This document shows positions 43,286 to 52,078 of a DNA stretch of 64,000 bases, one piece after another. A program made the translations under genes and the position numbers. The notes beneath the pieces are model-generated. The model made no database searches. It had not been told where the DNA came from and worked only from the letters and a program-made list of their open reading frames with translations. Positions within the stretch are counted from its first letter, which is position 1, and each line of letters begins with the position of its first letter. The DNA is taken from contig JAEYNR010000048.1 in assembly GCA_023412475.1 (NCBI GenBank), forward strand, positions 1 through 64,000, given 5' to 3'. Origin of the DNA: Fibrobacterota bacterium (lineage in GTDB: Bacteria; Fibrobacterota; Chitinivibrionia; Chitinivibrionales; Chitinispirillaceae).

Positions 43286-44539
43286 TTAGCCTTCAAATTT
43301 CTTGAAAAGCAGGCTTGCATTCTGACCACCAAAACCGAAATTGTTGCTCATTGCCATTTTAACCTCCTTTTTCACAGCCTTACCAAGGGTAAGATCAACT
43401 TTAACCTCGATATCAGGATCCAGATTGGTAGTATTAATGGTAGGCGGAATTATACCTTCTTTTATGGAAAGTACTGTAGCAACAGCTTCAATCGCCCCTG
43501 CAGCCCCCAGCATATGCCCTGTCATGGATTTGGTTGCACTCACATGCAACTTTCCAAGGCTGTTTTGAAACAACTTCTGCACTGCGGAGAGTTCTGGAGG
43601 ATCACCTGCGGGTGTGGAAGTTCCATGCAAGTTCACATAATCGACCTCTTCGGAAGATACTCCGGCATCATCCAAAGCCCCGGCCATAGCCTGAAATATT
43701 GATCTGCCTTCCGGATGTGGCAGTGTTGCATGGAAAGCATCTGCAGTCATACCACAACCGACAAGCTCAGCAAAAATAGGTGCGTTACGGGACTGCGCAT
43801 GTTCCAGAGACTCTAATATCAATGCCCCTGCCCCTTCTCCCAACACAAACCCATCACGGTCTCTATCAAATGGCCTTGATGCAATCTGGGGATTATCGTT
43901 GTTCTCTGAAAGAGCTCTCATACAACTGAATCCGCCTAAACCTACAGGGTTAATCGATGCCTCAGCCCCCCCTACTATAAACAGATCTGCCCTGCGAAGC
44001 CTTATAAGATTAAAAGCATCACTTAAAGCATGTGATGAAGATGCGCAGGCTGAAACAGTTCCATAGTTTGGGCCTCGTAAATCGAATCTGATCCCAAGAA
44101 CACCGGCAGCGATATTAGAAATCATCTTGGTTATCATATGTGGTGAAAAACGCGGTTTAAAATCATTTTTTGTATACTGAATGACTTCATCCTGCAATGT
44201 CAAGAGGCCACCAACTCCGGAGGCAAAAATGACTCCGGCTCTGTAAGGGTCTTTTATCACCCCTTTAACTCCTGCCTGCTCAACAGCCTGAGAAGCAGCA
44301 GCAACAGCATACTGTGAATATAGATCCAAGGATTTTATCTCTTTTAAATCCATATATTCAGATGGCTGGAAATCCTTTACTTCGCAAGCGAATCTGGTTC
44401 TGTATCTGGAAGCATCCATTTTTGTGATAGGTCCTGCTCCGTTGAGACCCTGCTGGAGCGCTGCCCAGTAATCTTTAAGATAATTGCCAATTGGGGTAAC
44501 AGCACCAAGGCCAGTCACTACTACTCTGCCTGTTATCAT
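43286..44539 (-). CDS. fabF: 3-oxoacyl-[acyl-carrier-protein] synthase II
   Basis: 417 residues from ATG 44539 (AAGGAG 6 bases upstream; the TTG/GTG codons just before overlap that spacer). Thiolase-fold condensing enzyme of fatty acid elongation. Active-site Cys in 'GTVSACASSSHAL', His in 'NLHGTSTPAGDPPE', Lys and second His in 'ATKSMTGHMLGAAGA'. 'NNFGFGGQNAS' closes the pocket. It is not in a full fab cluster but follows a tetR gene with a palindromic site in between, so it is probably controlled by that regulator. Confidence 0.95.
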   Translation of the reverse strand: MITGRVVVTGLGAVTPIGNYLKDYWAALQQGLNGAGPITKMDASRYRTRFACEVKDFQPSEYMDLKEIKSLDLYSQYAVAAASQAVEQAGVKGVIKDPYRAGVIFASGVGGLLTLQDEVIQYTKNDFKPRFSPHMITKMISNIAAGVLGIRFDLRGPNYGTVSACASSSHALSDAFNLIRLRRADLFIVGGAEASINPVGLGGFSCMRALSENNDNPQIASRPFDRDRDGFVLGEGAGALILESLEHAQSRNAPIFAELVGCGMTADAFHATLPHPEGRSIFQAMAGALDDAGVSSEEVDYVNLHGTSTPAGDPPELSAVQKLFQNSLGKLHVSATKSMTGHMLGAAGAIEAVATVLSIKEGIIPPTINTTNLDPDIEVKVDLTLGKAVKKEVKMAMSNNFGFGGQNASLLFKKFEG

Positions 44540-44560
44540 CACCAACTCCTTCCATTTGCT

Positions 44561-44579
44561 TTATACCATTCTGGTATAA
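44561..44579. promoter_or_regulatory. Palindromic operator between tetR and fabF
   Basis: TTATACCATTCTGGTATAA: 8-base arms with a 3-base centre, 22 bases upstream of the fabF start. A related half-site series TGGTA...TATACCATTTGGT lies upstream of tetR (45224-45245). Shared TATACCA/TGGT words suggest one regulator binds both, most simply the TetR protein encoded between them. Confidence 0.65.
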
Positions 44580-44598
44580 TAAAACGATATATGCTTTT

Positions 44599-45195
44599 TT
44601 ACTTTTTAAATTGCAGTCGTTCAATCATTTCATCAATCTTGTCCAGAACGATTCCCAGACTTGAACTGTCATTATACGCTTTGGACATCATGGTCGCCCC
44701 CTCCAGCAATGCAATAAAGAGAGTCGCAGTAACGTTTGGATTGGCATCAGGCCGAATTTCTCCATTTCTCATCCCTCTGGTAATTATGGAAGCGAAATAA
44801 CGTCGCCAAATCTCCAGAGCATTTACAACTCTTTTCTGAAGCTCAGGGTTAGTGTCATCGGCCTCAATAGAGGTATTTAGAATTGGGCAGCCACCTTTAA
44901 CCGGCCAGAACTCAGGAAATGTCCGGTACATATCAAAGATTGCCTGGAGTTTTTCGATTGCATTGTCTTTTTTTTTGGCCTCAGAATTCATCCGCCCATG
45001 TATGAGTGAACGGGCATAATCAAAGCAGGCAACTGCCAGTTCCTCTTTATTTCGGAAAAGTCCATAAATACACCCCTTGGTTAAACCGGTTGCATTTTCA
45101 AGATCTGAAAAGGAAGTACCAATATAACCTTTCTGATTAAATACAGGTGCACACTTTTCTAAAATAAATTCCCGGGTTTTCTCTGATTTTTTCAT
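44599..45195 (-). CDS. TetR/AcrR-family transcriptional regulator
   Basis: 198 residues. N-terminal HTH 'FNQKGYIGTSFSDLENATGLTKGCIYGLFRNKEELAVACF' is the canonical TetR DNA-binding domain. The C-terminal part ('PEFWPVKGGCPILNTSIEADDTNPELQKRV') matches the TetR_C group of YxaF/LmrA-like regulators. It lies upstream of fabF on the same strand, with operator-like palindromes in front of both. Probable role: sensing an acyl or aromatic ligand and adjusting fatty acid synthesis. Confidence 0.88.
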   Translation of the reverse strand: MKKSEKTREFILEKCAPVFNQKGYIGTSFSDLENATGLTKGCIYGLFRNKEELAVACFDYARSLIHGRMNSEAKKKDNAIEKLQAIFDMYRTFPEFWPVKGGCPILNTSIEADDTNPELQKRVVNALEIWRRYFASIITRGMRNGEIRPDANPNVTATLFIALLEGATMMSKAYNDSSSLGIVLDKIDEMIERLQFKK

Positions 45196-45602
45196 TCCAA
45201 ACAGCTTTGTTTTCCTTTAAAATTGGTAAGAATATACCATTTGGTTTTTTTTAAGCAAACGGATTTGGCAATCACTTATAGAAAGGGAGGCGGTTGGCAG
45301 TTGGGGACGAAGGAAAAACAACAACTTAAAAAATTAAGTATCAAAGTTTCCCCCGGGCAAACGGGGGCATTATTTAATTCCGTAATTTGCGGCTGGTGAG
45401 TGAAATACTGCCTTGACTTACCGCAAAACAGGAGAAACGCCCTTGTAGTTAAGCTTTTTGTTGCGAATGAGTTTTTTTTTTAACAATAAGTCAGTTTGCA
45501 GCATTATCAACAATTGTTTTTCAAGTTTTCCAGGGGGATAGAGGCCCCCCTATTGACCTAAATGTGTGATTCGATTTTTTCAAAACCACAACTCCACAAA
45601 AA
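45196..45602. other. Intergenic region with two GC hairpins
   Basis: 407 bases between sodA (upstream on the minus strand) and tetR. GCCCCCGTTTGCCCGGGGG-type pairing occurs at about 45350-45370 (CCCCCGGG..CGGGGG). A second strong stem AGGGGG/CCCCCT lies at about 45530-45553. T-rich runs flank 45470-45485. The second hairpin could end sodA transcription but has no T-run. The tetR promoter and the TATACCA/TGGT half-sites are at its left end. No gene seen. Confidence 0.45.
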
Positions 45603-46232
45603 TCACTTAAGATTGAATTCGGCGAACTCCCAATCAATACAGTTATTAATGAAAGCCATCACGTGGTCCTGGCGTTTATTCTGATAATCCAGATAGTAGG
45701 CGTGCTCCCACACATCAATTGCCAGAATCGGCTTCTGGTTATGAGCAATCGGGTTATCTGCATTCGATGTTTTAGCCACCATAAGTTTGTCTCCATTCAT
45801 GACCAGCCAGGCATAACCGCTGCCAAACTGATCATTAGCCATGGTGGAAAACTCTTTGGCAAAATTGTCGTAGCTTCCAAAAGATGAGTCAATTGCTTCC
45901 TTGATTTTGCCTTTAGGAACCCTACCTCCATCAGGTTTCATACAATTCCAGTAAAACCAATGGTTCCAACTTTGAGCAGCATTATTAAACAGCTTAGTCG
46001 AAACCGCATTTCCTGCAGTTGCCTTAATTATCTCCTCAAGGTTGAATTTCTCGAATTCAGTTCCCCTGATTAACTCATTTGTGGTAGTAATGTATTTTTG
46101 ATGATGCTTGTCATGATGAAATGATATGGTTTTCTCAGAAATATAAGGTTCCAGTGAATTATAAGAATATGGAAGAGGTGGCAGTTCAAAAGGCGCAGTG
46201 GCTTTGATAAGGTTAAATGACCTGTTCTCCAT
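45603..46232 (-). CDS. Superoxide dismutase [Fe/Mn]
   Basis: 209 residues from ATG 46232 (GGAGAG 6-7 bases upstream; the longer frame to 46301 adds an unrelated hydrophobic stretch and is rejected). Converts superoxide to oxygen and peroxide. Metal ligands are in 'SFHHDKHHQKY' (His), 'AAQSWNHWFYWNC' (His) and 'AIDVWEHAYYLDYQNKR' (Asp, His). The active-site partner region 'DQFGSGYAWLV' does not settle Fe against Mn. Cytoplasmic. Its presence suggests the organism meets oxygen at times. Confidence 0.95.
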   Translation of the reverse strand: MENRSFNLIKATAPFELPPLPYSYNSLEPYISEKTISFHHDKHHQKYITTTNELIRGTEFEKFNLEEIIKATAGNAVSTKLFNNAAQSWNHWFYWNCMKPDGGRVPKGKIKEAIDSSFGSYDNFAKEFSTMANDQFGSGYAWLVMNGDKLMVAKTSNADNPIAHNQKPILAIDVWEHAYYLDYQNKRQDHVMAFINNCIDWEFAEFNLK

Positions 46233-46330
46233 AACGACTCTCCTTTTTTTAAAATTTGTTAAAAATCGAATACTAAGTACTGCAACCAAAAAGCAAAACA
46301 AATGCCACTGTAAAAATGAAAATATCTACA

Positions 46331-46359
46331 TTGACAATATTATGATTTTCTGTTATTTT
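46331..46359 (+). promoter_or_regulatory. Sigma-70-like promoter driving the gltA leader
   Basis: TTGACA (46331-46336), 17-base spacer, TATTTT (46354-46359). Transcription should begin near 46366, about 150 bases before gltA. Confidence 0.6.
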
Positions 46360-46427
46360 TAACCCGATTCAGAACGGTTCTGGATAATTATTAAAACAAT
46401 TGCGGATGACGTTTTTGGGATATCTTT

Positions 46428-46480
46428 ATGAAAAAGACTGACTTGGGCTTTTTTAAGGTGCCAGCCAGTCTTTTTTTTAG
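46428..46480 (+). terminator. Terminator-like hairpin in the gltA leader (attenuator or small RNA end)
   Basis: Arms AAAAAGACTG (46431-46440) and CAGTCTTTTT (46466-46475) form a 10-base-pair stem, followed by further T to 46478. It sits between the promoter at 46331 and gltA at 46514. A 21-codon frame begins at ATG 46428 and runs through the hairpin to TAA 46491-46493; it has only a weak ribosome site. The arrangement fits attenuation of gltA or a short terminated RNA of about 110 bases. Confidence 0.65.
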
Positions 46481-46513
46481 GAATTCTCAATAAAACAGAA
46501 ATCCGGAGTAAAT

Positions 46514-47839
46514 ATGGACACATTGATAATAAACAAGCCACTGGAAACTATCAGTGAAGTTAGGCTAGTTACAGGAGCCCAGGAAACTAAATTGCCAGTG
46601 GTTCAAGCCTGCGCAGGCGTTCCCGGTATTAATATCTCCAAACTCAAAGAGCTCACCGGTTTTGTCAGCTATGATAACGGGATGGCTAACACTGCGGTAT
46701 GCCAAAGCTACATAACCTATGTCGATGGAGAACGAGGCTTATTGATGTACCGGGGTTACGATATCGATAGCCTTGCCCGAAACTGCACATTCGTCGAAGT
46801 CGCTTACCTGTTAGTCCATGGAAAACTGCCAACCCAAGAAGAATTACTGCAATTCAGCAATTATCTTAATGAACACTCCTTAATCCATGAAGACATGCAG
46901 CATTTTTTCACCGGGTTTCCACCTAACTCCCATCCCATGTCCATCCTCTCGGCAATGGTCACATCACTATTCTCATTTTATCCTCATATAATGGAAGATG
47001 ATCCTAATTTTAAAATTACTGCTGCACGCCTCATATCCAAGGTACGCACCATTGCTGCATATTCTTTTAAAAAATCCCGTGGAGAACTAATTATCTACCC
47101 AAGAGAGGATCTAAGTTATTGTGCTAATTTCCTGAACATGATGTTTTCATCACCAGTGAAAGCCTATAACCCAGATCCGATTGTGGTTTCTGCACTCAAC
47201 AAACTGCTCATTTTACATGCAGATCACGAGCAGAATGCCTCCACTTCAGCAGTAAGACTTGTTGCCAGTGCACGTGGAAACCTCTATGCTGCTATTTCTG
47301 CAGGAATTAGTGCACTATGGGGAGAGTTGCACGGCGGAGCAAACCAGGCAGTTATAGAAATGCTACAGAAAATTAAAGACGATGATGGCAATGTTGACAA
47401 ATACATCAGACTGGCAAAAGACAAGTCATCCTCTTTCCGGCTGATGGGATTTGGGCATGCAGTATATAAAAATTACGATCCACGCGCAAAATTGGCTAAA
47501 GAGCTCTGTGATTCATTGCTGCCATATCTGAATATTAATGATCCATTACTGGAAATTGCACAAAAAATTGAAGAAATCGCCTTAAAAGACGAATACTTCA
47601 TATCACGAAAATTATATCCTAATATTGACTTCTATACCGGCATTCTCTACCGCGCTATTGGTATTCCAACCAATATGCTGACTGTTATGTTCGCCATTGG
47701 CCGTTTGCCAGGCTGGATTGCGCACTGGAAAGAAACTGCAGATACACAGGGTGGCAAAATCTATCGCCCCCGCCAGATCTATATCGGCCCTCAAAAAAAA
47801 CACTTTGTAAAAATGGAGGACAGACTGCCGGGTCAATAA
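46514..47839 (+). CDS. gltA: Citrate synthase
   Basis: 441 residues, the size of the type II (hexameric-like) bacterial enzyme. Joins oxaloacetate and acetyl-CoA. Catalytic residues are in 'GELHGGANQAVIEML' (His), 'LMGFGHAVYKNYDPRAK' (His) and 'YPNIDFYTGILYRAIG' (Asp). 'ILHADHEQNASTSAVR' is the substrate-binding His-containing segment. A promoter and terminator-like element precede it (46331-46480). The Sua5 gene follows 26 bases later on the same strand. Confidence 0.96.
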   Translation: MDTLIINKPLETISEVRLVTGAQETKLPVVQACAGVPGINISKLKELTGFVSYDNGMANTAVCQSYITYVDGERGLLMYRGYDIDSLARNCTFVEVAYLLVHGKLPTQEELLQFSNYLNEHSLIHEDMQHFFTGFPPNSHPMSILSAMVTSLFSFYPHIMEDDPNFKITAARLISKVRTIAAYSFKKSRGELIIYPREDLSYCANFLNMMFSSPVKAYNPDPIVVSALNKLLILHADHEQNASTSAVRLVASARGNLYAAISAGISALWGELHGGANQAVIEMLQKIKDDDGNVDKYIRLAKDKSSSFRLMGFGHAVYKNYDPRAKLAKELCDSLLPYLNINDPLLEIAQKIEEIALKDEYFISRKLYPNIDFYTGILYRAIGIPTNMLTVMFAIGRLPGWIAHWKETADTQGGKIYRPRQIYIGPQKKHFVKMEDRLPGQ

Positions 47840-47865
47840 AATGCATCCGGTATTATGAATCGCTC

Positions 47866-48825
47866 ATGATCGACTTTTTAAATAAACAAATCTCTGAAGC
47901 TGCTGCGATTATCAGTAAAGGTGGAATAGTCGCCTTCCCCACCGAAACAGTATATGGATTAGGTGCTGATGCAACCAATCCAACTGCTGTAGCACGGATC
48001 TTTGAAGCAAAGCAGCGTCCTAGACTAGACCCGCTTATCGTCCATATCGCAGAACACGCTCAAATAAACGAAGTAGTTAAATCAATTCCCCCCAGAGCCG
48101 CTTTGTTAATTGAAAAATTCTGGCCAGGACCATTAACTTTAATTCTGCCAAAAAAAGAGATTATCCCGGACATCGTAACATCAGGACTTTCCGGTGTAGG
48201 TATTCGTATGCCAGATAACGACACAGCTCGTTCCATGATATCTCTTAGCGGCAAACCGATAGCCGCCCCCAGTGCCAACAAATTCGGATCAATCAGCCCC
48301 ACCTGCGCCGCCCATGTCTCAGAACAGCTTGGCAGTTATATAGATATGATCCTGGATGGAGGCAGTTGCAGTGTCGGTGTGGAATCTACTATTATTTCTT
48401 TTATAAATGATGATCCTGTTCTTTTACGCCCGGGCGGTCTGGGTCTCGAATCGATTCAGAAAGAGATCGGCAAAGTGATTATCCCCGATACTACCGATTA
48501 TAAAAATGCATCTCCCGGACGATCTCTGAGACATTATGCACCATCAACTCCCTTGCGATTCAGTACGGATACTGTATCTTGCCATAACAATATGAAAGTT
48601 GGCCTGTTATCCCTGAAAGGCGAATTGACCGGTAATTACGCAGCAATAGAAATATTATCCAAAACAGGAAATCTAAATGAAGCTGCATGTAACCTCTTTG
48701 CAGCACTGCGAAGGCTGGATTCGGCTGGGCTGGATCTGATCATTGCAGAAAAAGTGCCCGATGAAGGCCTGGGAAGAGCAATTAATGACCGCTTGGGAAG
48801 AGCCTCTGCCAGAAGAAAAAGTTGA
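47866..48825 (+). CDS. L-threonylcarbamoyladenylate synthase (Sua5/TsaC type with C-terminal domain)
   Basis: 319 residues, longer than TsaC (about 190) because it has the Sua5-type C-terminal domain. It makes threonylcarbamoyl-AMP for the t6A37 modification of ANN-decoding tRNAs. The YrdC fold is shown by 'GGIVAFPTETVYGLGADA', 'EAKQRPRLDPLIVHI', 'FWPGPLTLIL', 'GVGIRMPDN' and 'PIAAPSANKFGSISPT'. 'ASPGRSLRHYAPSTPL' is the linker that closes over the active site in Sua5. It is likely co-transcribed with gltA. Confidence 0.93.
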   Translation: MIDFLNKQISEAAAIISKGGIVAFPTETVYGLGADATNPTAVARIFEAKQRPRLDPLIVHIAEHAQINEVVKSIPPRAALLIEKFWPGPLTLILPKKEIIPDIVTSGLSGVGIRMPDNDTARSMISLSGKPIAAPSANKFGSISPTCAAHVSEQLGSYIDMILDGGSCSVGVESTIISFINDDPVLLRPGGLGLESIQKEIGKVIIPDTTDYKNASPGRSLRHYAPSTPLRFSTDTVSCHNNMKVGLLSLKGELTGNYAAIEILSKTGNLNEAACNLFAALRRLDSAGLDLIIAEKVPDEGLGRAINDRLGRASARRKS

Positions 48826-49029
48826 GTTCAGTTCTTTCTACAAAGGAGAGAGTGGGAAATATCGAATGGAGAATGAAGAATAACGGATAACGGGGGGGAT
48901 GGGATACCCGGACAACGAATAACGGGGGACGGATACCGGAGTAAATGAGATTACAATACATAAAGAAGAGTATACGATTTAAAACCGCATAGCCACGTAA
49001 TTTACTTATTTATCTATAACTAAATTTTA

Positions 49030-50202
49030 ATGAACGCAGAAAACTCAATTAAAACAACTCCCAAATATTTCCGCTCCATCGATGGGTTGCGGCTGTTAGC
49101 ATCAATTAATATCGTTTTACTTCATCTTGAAGGGATAGGAGGATTAAACGATCTTAACGGCGCTCCGGCATGGCTTTTCAGATTGATAAAAGGTCCTGCT
49201 TTCCACGCCAGTATCTTCTTTTTGCTGGGCGGTTTCATTTTTACCATTAAATTTGCCTCTCACTCTCAGAATTTCAAAGCAATTCCATTTCTGCGCAAAC
49301 GTTTCTCCGAGCTCTTCCCTCTCCATGCTATCACTACATTGATGATGGTAATAATTTTTGCCATCCGCTGTAATGCCAAGGGGAACCTGGATCTGACAAA
49401 ACTTATCTATTCAGCACTGCTGCATCTCTCACTTTTGTACTCTTTTTTCCCTTTTTCCAGCTACACTCTAAACACTCCATCATGGGCCCTGTCCGCATTT
49501 TTTCTTTGCTATCTTTTGTTTGGTCCGATACTGAAACTTGTAGCTTCCATTAAAAGTAAAAGAGTTCTTCTTCTATTCTCTTTTCTCTCCTGCCTGCCCC
49601 CGCTTCTATGGGGTTTATTTTTCGGAGCACTGGGCACACCATCAGATCTTTATCATTTTTTTCATGTATTCGCACCAATACGCTTTTTTGAATTCTTAAC
49701 CGGAATGTTACTGGCCCGTTTTTATCAATTATCTAACAGGCCCCGTTCCATCTATACTGCCCTATTATGCGATCTTTTAACTATCGTTTCACTGGTATCA
49801 ATTTATTACCTCCTGGGTCTTCGCACCACCGATTCTTCACTCAACTCATATCTGGCTTACCATGTTTATGTATTACCATTTTATTTCATACTGCTTTACG
49901 TTGTAGCAAATGAGCAGGGCCTGATCTCCGCAATCCTGGGCCTCTCCTTTATCCGAAATATCGGGAAAAGCTCCTTCTACCCATACCTTCTGCACATACC
50001 ACTGATATCTCTAATTACTTATATTTGCGAAACTTTTTTCGGATATAAACGTTTTCTACACTCTCCAATCAATATTACCCTGTTCATGTTATTGCTCTAT
50101 GTATTGAGTGCTATTTACGTAAGCAAATTCCGAAAAAAACGAAAACCACTGGTTCTACCCCAGGTACAGGAAACTAAAGAGAGAGAACTGGTGAGTTCTT
50201 AA
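49030..50202 (+). CDS. Acyltransferase-3 family membrane protein (OafA/YrhL-like)
   Basis: 390 residues with about ten transmembrane helices. The opening 'KYFRSIDGLRLLASINIVLLHLEG' contains the conserved 'R.iD.LR..A' motif and the His of the first helix used in catalysis by OafA-type O-acyltransferases; 'FLRKRFSELFPLHAITT' is the second signature. It adds acyl groups (often acetyl) to envelope glycans or lipids. It ends 8 bases before the convergent treZ stop. The 204 bases before it are G-rich with repeated AATAACGG words and no gene. Confidence 0.85.
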   Translation: MNAENSIKTTPKYFRSIDGLRLLASINIVLLHLEGIGGLNDLNGAPAWLFRLIKGPAFHASIFFLLGGFIFTIKFASHSQNFKAIPFLRKRFSELFPLHAITTLMMVIIFAIRCNAKGNLDLTKLIYSALLHLSLLYSFFPFSSYTLNTPSWALSAFFLCYLLFGPILKLVASIKSKRVLLLFSFLSCLPPLLWGLFFGALGTPSDLYHFFHVFAPIRFFEFLTGMLLARFYQLSNRPRSIYTALLCDLLTIVSLVSIYYLLGLRTTDSSLNSYLAYHVYVLPFYFILLYVVANEQGLISAILGLSFIRNIGKSSFYPYLLHIPLISLITYICETFFGYKRFLHSPINITLFMLLLYVLSAIYVSKFRKKRKPLVLPQVQETKERELVSS

Positions 50203-50210
50203 CGGAAAGC

Positions 50211-52031
50211 TCAAATATTTTCGTAAAGCACAAAGCAGTAAGGGTTAAGTTGGTGCTCTTTTTTACTAAAAATCTCCTGCGGCATAAAACTACCCTCTCC
50301 TGCCCACCGTTTCTCTGAAGAGTCAATCAACTTTCTGCAGGGATATTGTATTTTATCCAGATACAGATTAACAGATCTGTCACTAAGATTCATAATAGCA
50401 CAGATAGAACTGCTTTCATGCCAGCGGTTCAGAATAAGCACATTTTCCTTCTGCAAACCAGTTATCTCCATATTTTTCTTTTCGAGATATTTAAGTGCCG
50501 GAACAGTTTTCCTGAGATTTATTAGTTGTCGGTAATATTGCCAAATCATCTGATGCTTCGGAGTCTCTTTGCACTCCCAGTCAAGCTTACACCTGTTGAA
50601 AGTCTGTGGATCCTGCGGATCAGGAGACTGGTTTCCCTGATGCATCTGAGCAAATTCCCTGGCCCGGCCTTCACGTACAGCCTCCACCAGATCCGGGTCA
50701 TAATGACTTATGAAATATTGAAAAGGAGTGTCAGCAGCAAACTCCTCACCCATGAAAAGAAGAGGGATATAGGGAGATGTCAACAGAGCACCGGCAGCCA
50801 GCTTAAGTGCCTCAAAAGAGATCATCATCGAAAGCCGCTCTCCCAGAAGACGGTTACCAATCTGATCATGGTTTTGAAGACACACTACCAACTGCTTTCC
50901 GGGGATATGAGCAGAAGAGCTGCCATGATGTCTTTTCCGGTTCTCAGAATAGGTCCAGCTGTATACAAATCCATCCCGGTATGCCTTTTCCAACTGCGAC
51001 AGTTCTCCGAAATCTGCATAATAACTCTTTTTATCTCCGGTCAACATGGCATGCAACGAATGATGAAAATCATCATGCCACTGTGCATCGATTCCATAAC
51101 CGTTTTGATTTAAAGGCGTAATCACCCGCACATCATCCAAATCGCTCTCTGCAATAAGATATCGTTTACGACCTGCTACTGAAAGCTGTTCTGTATTTTC
51201 TGCGAGTTCCTGAAGAATATGTTTGGCCCCAAAATCATAGATGCCCTGAACCGCATCCAGACGCAATGCATCAATATGGTAGTTTTCAAACCAATACATG
51301 GCATTTTGAATAAAAAAGTTCCTTACACCATCACTCCAGGGTCCATCAAAATTAACCGCATCACCCCATGGAGTACTGTATTGATTTGTAAAATAAGCTC
51401 CATAGTCAAGCACATAGGTCCCCTCAGGCCCCAGATGGTTATATACGACATCTAAAATTACCGATAGTCCCCTGCAGTGACACCTGTCAACCAGTTGCTT
51501 TAATGCAGCAGGCCCACCATAAGAAGACTGCACTGCAAATGGGTATGCCCCATCATAACCCCAGTTTCGATCACCAGGGAATTGAGCCAACGGCATCAGT
51601 TCTATAGCTGTTATGCCCAAATCCAAAAGATGATCCAATTTTTCAATGATCCCATTGAGAGTTCCTGCTTTCGAAAATGTTCCAGTATGCAACTCATATA
51701 TGATCATCTTTTCCAGTGCGATGCCATTCCACTGCGAATCGTTCCAACTGTAGGAGCTGTGATCAACAACCTCCGAAGGTCCGTGAACATTCTCCGGCTG
51801 ATAGTTGGACCCAGGATCAGGACGATCCAGTTTATCATCCAGCCGGTAATAATAACGGTCTCCCGGACTGACATCCACATCCGATAAATGCCAGTAACCC
51901 CCGGTGATCTTTTTCATGGGAATAAGCCGCTCCGCTGGAGAAACAATTCTCAATGTAACATCGTTTCTTTCCGGTGCCCACACGGTGAAGCAACATTTTC
52001 CACTGCCCTGATAAATTGAACCAATTTTCAT
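50211..52031 (-). CDS. treZ: Malto-oligosyltrehalose trehalohydrolase
   Basis: 606 residues, with AGAGGGA upstream. N-terminal CBM48-like beta domain ('FTVWAPERNDVTLRI') followed by a GH13 barrel: 'DVVYNHLGPEG', nucleophile Asp in 'DALRLDAVQGIYD', acid/base Glu in 'YLIAESDLDD', third Asp in 'LQNHDQIGNR'. 'HTGTFSKAGTLNGIIEKLDHL' and 'ELMPLAQFPGDRNWGYDG' are TreZ/GlgB-group marks. It releases trehalose from the end of a maltooligosyltrehalose chain. TreY, its partner, is not in the window. Last gene of the minus-strand glgE operon. Confidence 0.93.
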   Translation of the reverse strand: MKIGSIYQGSGKCCFTVWAPERNDVTLRIVSPAERLIPMKKITGGYWHLSDVDVSPGDRYYYRLDDKLDRPDPGSNYQPENVHGPSEVVDHSSYSWNDSQWNGIALEKMIIYELHTGTFSKAGTLNGIIEKLDHLLDLGITAIELMPLAQFPGDRNWGYDGAYPFAVQSSYGGPAALKQLVDRCHCRGLSVILDVVYNHLGPEGTYVLDYGAYFTNQYSTPWGDAVNFDGPWSDGVRNFFIQNAMYWFENYHIDALRLDAVQGIYDFGAKHILQELAENTEQLSVAGRKRYLIAESDLDDVRVITPLNQNGYGIDAQWHDDFHHSLHAMLTGDKKSYYADFGELSQLEKAYRDGFVYSWTYSENRKRHHGSSSAHIPGKQLVVCLQNHDQIGNRLLGERLSMMISFEALKLAAGALLTSPYIPLLFMGEEFAADTPFQYFISHYDPDLVEAVREGRAREFAQMHQGNQSPDPQDPQTFNRCKLDWECKETPKHQMIWQYYRQLINLRKTVPALKYLEKKNMEITGLQKENVLILNRWHESSSICAIMNLSDRSVNLYLDKIQYPCRKLIDSSEKRWAGEGSFMPQEIFSKKEHQLNPYCFVLYENI

Positions 52032-52078
52032 TTATCCCTCTTATCGGTATCTAAATAGTTAATTCGCACGCGCGCTGT

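Noticed and set aside
46233..46301. Longer N-terminus for superoxide dismutase, with a possible signal
   Set aside because: ATG 46232 has a good ribosome site and the normal SOD start; the extension lacks a site and its hydrophobic stretch is probably non-coding.
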